Assembly (NCBI RefSeq): GCF_001411555.2
Contig: NC_049907.1
Span: 6,704,243 to 6,768,242, forward strand
Direction: 5' to 3'
Length of the DNA: 64,000 nucleotides
Origin: Juglans regia
Taxonomy: Eukaryota > Streptophyta > Magnoliopsida > Fagales > Juglandaceae
The notes below the pieces were generated by a model. It was not told the DNA's origin and did no database searches. It saw only the letters and a program-made list of their open reading frames with translations. Both the position numbers and the translations under genes were made by a program. Positions 33,893-43,095 of this stretch are shown piece after piece. Every line of letters starts with the position of its first letter. The stretch's first letter is position 1.

Positions 33893-36800
33893 GCTCTCGA
33901 CTTCATCAGCCTCCCCTGGCCTTGAGACATCAAGTCCTCTAATAAAATAATCCATCAAACAAAGTAAATTCTCACATGCAGCTGATAATCAGTCCTCACA
34001 GTTAGGATAACAAATATAACATAGAACTTTGAAAAGAGAAGAAAACATTCCCTTACTTCCACTGAATTCTGTTTTTGAGCTTCTTTTCTATGAGACCAAT
34101 TCCTTCAAGCACATTTGTTATATCATATATCCTCGTCTTTTGCACCTGCAGTAGAAATCTTCAACTAACAGCACATTAAAAATAATTGATATGTTGAACA
34201 AGAAAGAATAACGGTCACCTCCAAAGTTTCAATTGCTTTATTTAGATCAAGAATATCATCTTCAGCATGTTTGATTAGATTGATAATGTAACGCCCGAAC
34301 CTAGTCAAATAGCGTTACAAAATTTTGGGTCTAGTTAAAAAAAAAAAAAAAATCATTTGGGTTCATTAATAATTTTTTTTAGAAGAGAGTTTAGGTCTAA
34401 GTATATTTATTTTATGTTATTTTTTTTTATTTTCTTTTCTCTTTAGACTTAAGAACTCGTTCCTTGGAAGCACCCAGAACACGTCGCACCCATTTGCCAT
34501 TTTCATGCATGCCCCTTTTATCTCCTTCCTCTAGGTTTTCTCTTTACTATTTTTATCTTATATATATGTTAAACATCCTCAACCCTAGGATATGTGCCGC
34601 TCTTTCCCCTCTTCACAGAAGGCCATCGTTTCCTCTACAAAATACCCAAACCGAAGTGCTCGGTTTGCAACCAGTGAACTGCCACCCGCAAAACCTATTC
34701 ACGTGCCGCAACTCCACCAAACCCAGTCCGCGCCAGTAACTCAGCCACTCTGAGTCCACCACCCCAACCGTGCCCAGCCACACGAAGTCCACCCCTCAAG
34801 CCGTGCACCACCACCCTCTCCGTGTAAACTTTACCCACCACCGAAAAGCAGAGCACCAGCCAGCCAACGGGTCGCCACTTTCCCCCGGACCTAGCCCACG
34901 CAGAAGCTCAGCCCCGTAGCAGCCTCCCATCGCATTCGTAGCCTCCATTACAAGCCCCGAAAATCCTCTGTTTTAGTTGTCTCTAAAACAGAGCAGCGTC
35001 CAAGCTGATGCAGTCACACTCCATCGAGAGCTCCACCGCGCCGTGCCCCCACAGAAACTGCCGGCGAGGACCTTCCATCACCCCAGTCCGCCGCACGCCA
35101 CCTCAGTTCCCCGATAAGCTCACTAGTTCTAGTTGGTTGGTTCTTCCCACTCGGTATCTACCTCACTTTTCCCTCACCTTGTGCCTCTCTCACTCATCTC
35201 CCTCTCTTGCTCTCGCAGCCAGTGATCAAGCGCCACCCCCTTTCGCCGTAGCCAACCACCAGCTTCAAGCCGTCGTGCCTCCACCTCTCCGTAAGTGCTT
35301 CAGCTGCACTGTGTGGAGTTTTCTTTTTTGGCGTACATGTATATATATGTGGATGTATATGTAACTTACGTTAACTTAATAGTGGGAAATATTATTGCCT
35401 TTTTCCTCTTATAGTACGCGTCCAGAGTTATTGTTTAGGGTGTTAGCTTAATTAAGTTTATGTTATGTACTTTGGATTTGAAATCATGAGTATATTGCAT
35501 GGATTGTAAAGTAAGTTTTATTTAGGCGTAGACGTGTGGATTTATTTTGTTAAGTGGGTATTTTTTTTAAGGGACTAATATTTTTATTGGAATGGTTAGT
35601 AAGTAGACTGATAAGTAACACTTAAAAGAATATTTTAAAAATATTCTTTTAAAATATCTTTTTAAAAGGATATTTTTGTTTTATTATTATTTAAACAAAA
35701 GTATGAGTTTCTACTTATAATGATTTTGTTATAGTTATGTTATTTTGCATTATAAATTATAGTAAGATCTCTATCGTAAATAAGTTAGAATTAAATGTTT
35801 TAGTCGAAGTTGGATATTGATGAGTTTAGAAAGTGATGTTAGTATTTTAAGAATAATGAGAATTTTGGGTTTGAGGAATTAAAAATGGATTATTTTAGAA
35901 GTTGTAGGCTTGAATATCGGAATACGAGATTGATTGGAAATTTATGAAAATTTACGTGATTATCTTATAGGTGACAATTAATTTTTGTTCGGCATTGTTG
36001 AAGAAATTTTCAAAAGCTAAGAAATCCAGGTAAGCGGGGTTCCTATGCTAGATTTGCATAAAAATAAAATGGACTGAGGTTGATTTTTGAAAATATGCAT
36101 GTTTGTTATGAAAAGAGATTTGAACTACCTCAGTTATTTGTTACTCATGAGATTCTGTTTAAGAATAAAGTATTTTATGGCATGACTGGTGTAGACATGA
36201 GCTATTTTGTATTTTTTTTTCTGAACTGTGCAAAAGAGAGCGAATATGAAAGTTTGTGCATAAAATTATGTTTTGTGATTTCTGAAAACTTTGTTCTTTT
36301 CTGAAGATGTTCCGTACTCTGATATGATATAATTTCTGAAAACTCTGTTATATTCTAAAAATGTTATGTACTCTGATATGATGAAATTTCTAAAAGCTTT
36401 TGGCATGACATTTTGAATCGGGATGTGGTTTGTGGATGGTGACCTATTTGACCTACCACGGGTGCTAATAGTGGCTTCTGTTTGGGTTGGTACCAACTGT
36501 TTTGTTTCTGATGCACCCTCTTTTGAAACAAAGTGGTTTTCTGGTAGTCTTTCCTGTGTGCACACTCGGGGCTCCGAGAATAAATAAGGAGAAGATTCAC
36601 ATTCTGTTTCTGCTCGGTTAGCTACTGGGGTTTGCACAACCCTGCCACGGGGGTTAAACATGGCCTCTGATGCGATATGATGCTCTGGTACTATGGTGGT
36701 CAGTTATGCTATGCCAAAAGAATTTAAATAAGAATATTTTTGAACTTTTGCTCTGATATTTTTGATAACATGTTCTGACTCTGCATTCTGAAAATAAAGT

Positions 36801-37869
36801 GTTTTGTTCTGCATTCTGAAATCTGTAAATGCTCATGTTTACATACTAGTATATGTTCTCTGCTTACTGAGTTGTTGATAACTCACCCCTTATCTCTATA
36901 ATGTGTTTCAGATAATTTTGATGCAACAGCTGAGAATCAAGAATAGGGAGTGCTTGCAAGATTTGTGGATCATAGGAGACTAAGTGCCTTAGAGTACAAT
37001 GACTTTTGGAGAGTCTTTTGGTAGCGTTGATATTTTATGTGACTTTGGTATGTTGAGTAGTGAATATTTCTAGTTTTTGTGGAAAAGTTTATGTATATCA
37101 ACGAGACACCACTGATGTGCCCTTATATAGGAACATAGATATTTGTGCTGAACGAATAGGTTAATATGTTATGGAGACTCTGGTTTATTTTAAAAGTATC
37201 ATTTGGAAATGATTTTTAGGTGATATGAGTTAACTCTCTGGACCCTCTGGGACGGGGCGTTACAGATAAACCTCTTTGTCAAGAGACCTGTATAAGAATC
37301 ATATGACATTGATGTTACTCTTAAACAAGAAGTAGCTAAATTCCACAAATAGCCTATAGCGAAATGAACCATGCTTATTTTTAAAATAATGAGATATAAC
37401 ATAACCAATAAATGCATAAATAGTAATTTGCTACCCAAGGAGCTGTCATAACGACAAGGACTAGGTGAAGTGAGATTATTGCCGGAAGGAGAACCTGCCA
37501 AATTTTGCAGAAATTTTGACAGTAAGTGTATCTCATGAATTTTAATAGAACCTACGTATCCTGTGGTTTACATTGATCAATACTGACATTGATACATAGT
37601 AGGAATACAGATATTTTTTTTGATAGGTTAGTAGGAATACAGATATTGGAAAATACTCAACAAGTTTTGTTCTCACCAGCATTTGAGACTGGAGTATGAG
37701 GTCCAGATTTACTGCAGTTCGAAAGCCATGATGTTTTGTTTGCCTTTCCCCCTTTTACTGACACAGGTTTCTGAAGGGGACTATTAACTACTTCAATGAA
37801 CCCAGGACCAGCCATTCTATCAACAGAATCAGCTTCATAATCTGTTGTGTCACTCTTCCGCTTTAATTG
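33893..37869 (-). pseudogene. E2F: Captured E2F transcription factor gene fragment (five exons)
   Basis: Minus-strand exons with GT-AG introns and matching phases: 37677-37869 (LKRKSDTTDYEADSVDRMAG, then GFIEVVNSPLQKPVSVKGGK), 37435-37494 (SPSGNNLTSPSPCRYDSSLG), 37265-37287 plus 34219-34281 (LLTKRFINLIKHAEDDILDL, split by the solo LTR), 34057-34145 ([19 protein letters not shown], then LKNRIQW) and about 33893-33938 (GLDVSRPGEADEVESL). This is the N-terminal region and winged-helix DNA-binding domain of plant E2FA/E2FB-type activators, which bind TTTSSCGC sites at cell-cycle genes with a DP partner. RRIYD, the DNA-contact signature, is TRIYD here. Dimerisation, marked-box and RB-binding parts are missing; the frame runs into the JMJ17-like fragment. 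Introns are retained, so it was captured from genomic DNA. Confidence 0.9.
34287..37264. mobile_element. 2978-bp solo LTR (Gypsy, long-LTR type)
   Basis: Starts TGTAACGCCCG and ends GGGGCGTTACA with an inverted 10-bp TGTAACGCCC terminus. A perfect 5-bp target duplication GATAA lies at 34282-34286 and 37265-37269. It contains a C-rich zone (34460-35300) and AT-rich remainder but no primer-binding site, gag or pol, so it is one very long LTR left by recombination or a non-autonomous element without internal domain. It sits inside an E2F exon of the CACTA element. Open frames (for example 35008-35364, 36266-36661) are compositional. Confidence 0.85.
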
Positions 37870-38594
37870 CTGATAAACACCATTTGATTTTTTTTTTCAA
37901 AATAAAATTATCAATATGTGCAAATACACTTAAATTAAATGCAAGAATTCAAGCCCCCACTCAAGACAATAGAATGCTAACTGAACGTACAATTATACAT
38001 GCAGAAAAACCATCACCAAATTGACAACTAATCTAACTTTCAGGAGGTTGGAAATTGACAACCAATCCAAATTGTCACCAGAAAGATCATTGAATTGTAA
38101 GTATCTCATCACTCTCGAAAGAAAATTTACATTAAACATCTGAATTTTTTCTATAGCTGAGGTTTCTCAAAGGTAAACTCATGAAAACTCTTAATTTTCT
38201 AACTACCACACTTGTATTACAAAATAATTGAAACAACAAAACAAAGGAATGTGATAGATATGAATGATTACTTGACAGACACCATTATTGTTTTTCCACA
38301 TAGAATGACTTGGATACATCATGTAGATAAAGCACTGCATTCGTAACAGATTCACAATCAATCATGGAGAATATCCAAATAAAAAAGTTAACTTACCCAA
38401 ACAGTACACAGAAACTCCAAATCTATGAAATCAAAACAAACATAGATGAAGGCAATAGCACTATGCTCAGATGAAATACTTACAATACATATACCTAAAA
38501 CGAGAGGGGAAACAATGGAAAAACACAAACCCATTCATTGAGCAGCAACCCCTCGTCCACGATCTGGTTGCGATTCCCCACATATGATGATGGA

Positions 38595-38597
<3 letters not shown>

Positions 38598-38629
<32 letters not shown>
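38598..38629. repeat. (GA)n microsatellite
   Basis: About 16 GA units inside the CACTA element, upstream of the captured E2F exons. The SLSLSLSLS-type frames on the minus strand are an artefact of this repeat. Confidence 0.9.
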
Positions 38630-38630
<1 letters not shown>

Positions 38631-39113
38631 GCACACACAAAGACGAAGATAGATAAAGAAATAGACGGAGGATTGAAAGACTCACCTCCTCGGCGAGGTG
38701 GCGAGTTGGCGACGACACGATAGCAGGCACGGCTTGGGAAGGGTGGCAGCAAACTCATATACGATAGAGAGGGAGTATCGATTTGGGGGAAAAGAAAAAA
38801 GCGAGAGAAGGAAAAGAAACGAGGGGGAAAAAGAAAGAAGGGGACTTTGCATGATTTTAATCTGACATTTTGCGGCGATTGAAAATCGTCGCAAATACAG
38901 TGAAAACGTCGCCGTCAAAGACCCTTACGTGCTATGCTGAATCTGGGATTATATTTGCGGCGATATATTGTCACCGCAAATAGTCTTTTTAGCGGTGATT
39001 TTCTCCCTCTTCAGAAGAAAAACATAGTTACAGTGACAAACGGCCTATGCCTTCCAATTGTTGCTCACCGCAATATCTTTTGGCTGCATAAACGGCTTTT
39101 TCTTGTAGTGTAA

Positions 39114-40560
39114 TCTCATTCTTCCACATAAGAGCCAAACCTCCACTCCTCCCTTCCCTTGGTACAACAAAACAACTGTCAAAAGCCACCCTTATTTGAA
39201 GAAACACAACCATGGGAACTTCCCTCATGATGAGATCACGAAGAGCTCGAACTCCCTTAGGTTCCCAAGCCCACGGGAGTTCCAACTAATGATTTTCATT
39301 GATATCGAGACCCTTTTTCTTTCATCAAACTCTATTGCATTTCCCTGTGACCCCTCATTCTTCAAACGTTTTGTTTCGGACGAGGTCAGTGATATGGCCT
39401 TTCTCTTTCCTTGAGTATCTTTCAGCATAGGATCTATTATTGGGCTTCCAAGAGAAGATGGACATACACGAGTCCATTTCCTCCCTGGTCTCTCTCGTTT
39501 GGTGGGAAGTTGGATCAATTGGGTCCAATTCATCCACTAATTTAAGCCCACCACCTGTCATGTGGACGTCTGTAGTAACTACATTTGAAGCTGCTATGCT
39601 AGCCTTTATACTCCTTCCCTTAGTGACCTTCCTCAAATCCGTTACACCTGTCCCCATATTGATGTCATTTAAAACAAAATCTCCTCCTTTCATAATCTCC
39701 TCATGAGAATCTTGCATGACAGGTGTAGTTAAAACTGCAATAAGATCTTCGGTGTCCTGATTTGCAGCTTCATGATCAACCGTTACCTAATTATCTACCA
39801 CTTTCCCCGTTGGAGAATCAATTCCTGGTTCTTCCATTGGAACAGGGTTCTTCTTCATCAAAGATGAAGATGGCGAAGAGCTACGTTGTATGGCCTCATT
39901 CGATCTTGTTATTTTATGAAAGCCCTCCATGGACACACCGGCACGCAACCAGGGACTGAAAGGCAACATTGTTTCATCGTTAACATCCATTGGGTTCCTA
40001 TTATTCATAGTGACGCAATCTTTGTACTGATGACCCACCTTTCCACACTCATAGCAGAAACTGGGTAGCCGTTCATACACAAATCGAACCCAGAACACTC
40101 CCAATGGACCAAGATCTACATGAGTACCCCTCATAAAAGGCTACGTAATATCTATCTTCACCCTAATACACAAAAACTCCCCCCAAACTACACCATCTGG
40201 AACACCCTCCACCTCCTTTACTATGCCAATTTGTTCCCCTACAAGCCTTGCTACCTTTTCATTCATCGCATTAAAGGGCATATTATACACACTTATCCAA
40301 AACTAAACTTCAAATAAACGAGTCTTTGCTACCTGCAACGCACACTACAGTTGTTTTAACAAATTAAAATTACGATCAAAGGACTATGGGCCCCCTCGAA
40401 GAACCTTATGTTTATGATCTCTAATATCATCAAATTCTACCAGCAACATTTTTGAACCCAACTCCTTAAAAACAATCTTCTGAGAAAGCTACCATACCCG
40501 CTTCATTGTATTCTTGAGTGCCTCTCTGTTAAAATATCAATCAATTACCAAAGACATAAT
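39114..40560 (-). pseudogene. LINE ORF1 (DUF4283 and CCHC) and start of ORF2 endonuclease
   Basis: Minus strand. ORF1: a DUF4283-like region (40560-40150; KMLLVEFDDIRDHKHKVLRG, WISVYNMPFNAMNEKVARLV), then LPSFCYECGKVGHQYKDC, a CX2CX4HX4C knuckle (about 40065-40015), then an acidic or Ser-rich tail. ORF1 binds the element RNA. ORF2 starts at 39299 with MKIISWNSRGLGN, the usual AP-endonuclease start of plant L1, continues as VRALRDLIMREVPMVVFLQ in a second frame, and stops at the CACTA insertion at 39113. Several stops are present. Confidence 0.8.
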
Positions 40561-40789
40561 CAAACATCGTTCTCCACGTGCAAAATTAGATTCCAGAAAT
40601 GAAGAATCAACAGGAACGACATTCTTCTCTCTCTGATAAGGACAAATGTTGACACAGAATATCTAGATTTTCTGCCATTAAAGACAACAAAAAACCTGTA
40701 CAAGAGACAAGAGAGTGACCCGTACCCAGAGAGGAACCTTTGAGAGGAGAGAACTTTTTAGAGAGAAGAGTATATACTCTTTGATCTTT

Positions 40790-41430
40790 TTAAAGTAAAA
40801 GATCAAAGTTTGCTAATTTGATTGTCATAAAAAAAAGAATGGAATTCTCGTATGATTGGGAATTTGGACCCATCAACTTGCTAAATGCAAAATCTTCTTA
40901 ATTTGATCAATTGATTAACCATTTACATTTTAAATTTAGATCTTTGATAATATTTATCCTAATTTTAAAAAGAGATTGATATATAAGTGAGCTGTATAGT
41001 ATTTATAAAATATTTAATGATGTTTGAAAATATACCCAAACAACTATAAATACTGTAAGAGACATATTATGAAGTTCAAGTAAAAACTCTAAAAATTTTA
41101 AATCCTTGCATTAATACTAACTGGATTAAGTAATATGTTATAGTACGTTCTCGGGGATGTTCAAAAATCAAATGGCTTGGATCATGATTTTTCTATTAAG
41201 TTTGCATTAATTAATCTGTTATAAAGAAAAATTAATATAGCCAATAGAAAAATGTTTTAGCCAACAAAGAGATTTTACAATAATAAATTCATAAATTGAC
41301 GCTGTTTGATATGGTACGTTAGATTATAAAATAAATCTAAACTTTAGACAAGGCATACTTCAAAAAATAATAATTCTCCAAACTTTAGCTATAGCCCCCC
41401 ATAGTCAATAACATTATAACATCAAGATTT
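40790..41430. other. AT-rich spacer with a segment repeated at 50 kb
   Basis: No gene seen. From about 40790 to 41030 (TGGAATTCTCGTATGATTGG, AAAATCTTCTTAAT, TAAGTGAGCTGTATAG) the sequence parallels 50010-50215 in the same orientation and marks the right flank of the LINE at 28742-40790. Confidence 0.6.
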
Positions 41431-42216
41431 TAGTCAATTATGGGAAAAGGATGCAGCAATATTTTCAGATGGAGAAACTAGAAGAGTTAGCAGTCATTTT
41501 CAAAGGGTACTTGTAGACTGGAAGAAATAAACTCATTTTCATGGATAGATTTGATAACCCCAACAAAGTAATAAATATTGCTCTTTCAAGCCTTGTAGAA
41601 TTTCGAGAAGCTCATAGGCTTAATGAAGAAGCTAAGGAGCAAAAAGGAGATAGCAGAAAAGAAGCCAAATGGACAAAACTAGAAGAAGGATTTACAAAAC
41701 TTAATTTTGATGCGGCACTAGATGTTATAAATCAGAAATTGGGAATTGGTTTAATAGTAAGGAATTCCGAGGGAGTGATTCTATTCTCATTATGCTCTAG
41801 TAAGCCATTTAGTGGGCTACCTGTTCTTGCTGAATGTTGTGCTTTATGGAGGGTAGCTGAACTGTGTAGAGACCTTGATATTAAGGATGTCCTATCAGAG
41901 GGCGATGCAAAAAGTGTGATACAGGCTATTTCAAATTGCAAGCAGGAACGGTCATGGTCGAGGGAGCTATTGGAAGATATCAAGCATCTCTTTTCATTGA
42001 GATCAGACTGGCAAGCCTTGTTTACATATAGAGGATGAAACAGTGCAGCACATGGTCTATCAAGAAAGGCATTACAGATGGATGGAGAGCAAATATGGAT
42101 AGAAGAGAGACCAAATGTGATTTACTCTGCTTTTATGAATGATATGGCATGTAATTGACTCTTTTACTACAAGTGAATGAGAGAATGAGTATGGTCTTTC
42201 TCAAAAAAAAAAAAAA
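41430..42216 (+). mobile_element. LINE 3' tail (RNase H), right-arm copy
   Basis: Frame 41541-42038 carries FTKLNFDAALDVINQKLGIG, VLAECCALWRVAELCRDLDI, SEGDAKSVIQAISN and EDIKHLFSLRSDWQALFTYR, an RNase H domain of plant L1. After a stop it continues SAAHGLSRKALQ-like. A poly-A tail of 16 A at 42200-42216 marks the 3' end. It matches the left-arm tail (7632-8885) including the tail flank, so the insertion predates the duplication. The 5' end is truncated near 41430. Confidence 0.82.
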
Positions 42217-43095
42217 AAGTTATAGCCCCCTCAGAACATTAAGGCTTTAAACATATGTATTTTGAGATGTTTTTCAATAGAGAAATACTCTAGCCACAAA
42301 GTAATTATACAAAAGTAATCACACAAACTGATGTGACTTGATATGATTTGTAGATTGTAAAGTAGATATGACGGATCACATAAAGCCACGTCAGCTTGTG
42401 GGACTACTTTTATGTAATCCATTTGTAACTGTAGCACTCATCTTTTCAATAAATAACATATTGTCAACTTTATGGAAAGAGTAATGAAACACTTACAACT
42501 CTTGTTTACTATTTTTTATACAATTATGTATTAAATTGAGAATATTTATATATTGTGATGTTACTTTTATAAGATATTTTATAAAAATATCCGTTATATA
42601 AAAATTATAAAAAAAGAGTTGCAATTATATTATTCTCCTTGTGAAAAAGGATACCAATGATTGATCCATTCATGACTTTGAATCCTGTATTTATTGTCTT
42701 CCAGCTTGGATCATCTAAGTAGTTTAACCCAGAAAGCAACAAAAATAGTAATATTGAGAAGAAGAAACTTACCCAAAAAATAAAAATAACAAATAGAACT
42801 ATCTTACCAGCAAAGAAGAATAAGAAATTGAAGATGATAAGACCGAACGAGGGGGACCCCTCCCCCTCAGATTTTGATTTATTATTCTCTTTTTAAAAAT
42901 GGCATTAATGTTTTTCTTATAATTTATAATAAGTTTATTTTTCATACATTTTATAATCATAAAAATAGTAACGACACCAATTGAACTGAACATAAGTTTT
43001 TGTTGATAATTATTTTAAATGAGCCTATTTCTAATGAAAGGAACAATTTATAAATACAACAAACTATATGGGAATATAGATAGCTATTGGATAGA

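Larger units (their letters stand above)
32629..39110. mobile_element. CACTA (En/Spm) transposon carrying E2F and JMJ17-like gene fragments
   Basis: Ends: CACAACAAGAAA at 32629 and, on the minus strand from 39110, CACTACAAGAAAAA, the classic CACTA termini. A 3-bp target duplication TAA flanks it (32626-32628 and 39111-39113). Joining the flanks restores the host LINE endonuclease frame (minus strand: GLALMWKNEI then SLSIKSYSFFHIDAN). Both ends carry subterminal repeats of the GCGGCGA / TCGCCGC type (32660-33000 and 38870-39000), expected for transposase binding in this superfamily. No transposase was recognised. The interior carries exons of two host genes and a 2978-bp solo LTR. Without the LTR the element is about 3.5 kb: a non-autonomous gene-carrying CACTA. 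Confidence 0.9.
28742..40790 (-). mobile_element. Nearly full-length L1-type LINE split by a CACTA transposon
   Basis: Minus strand, 5' end near 40790, 3' poly-A seen as T-run 28742-28752. Without the nested CACTA (32629-39110) it is about 5.6 kb, a usual length for plant L1. Order: 5' leader (40570-40790), ORF1 with DUF4283-like region and CCHC knuckle (40560 to about 39400), endonuclease (39299-39114, then 32628-32230), reverse transcriptase (31600-30775), zf-RVT (29736-29551) and RNase H (29353-28787). A related segment at 49962-50215 lacks the element and joins the two flanks. Stops and frameshifts throughout make it inactive. Confidence 0.85.

Noticed and set aside
34464..35364. Proline/serine-rich open frames suggesting secreted or extensin-like proteins
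   Set aside because: They lie wholly inside a TG...CA element with a 5-bp duplication, have no domain, and reflect C-rich composition of the LTR.
36266..36661. 131-residue minus-strand frame
   Set aside because: Inside the solo LTR; a related frame at 25265-25522 is from a homologous LTR piece and shows no domain.
38467..38758. Frames with long Ser-Leu runs
   Set aside because: Translation of a (GA)n microsatellite.
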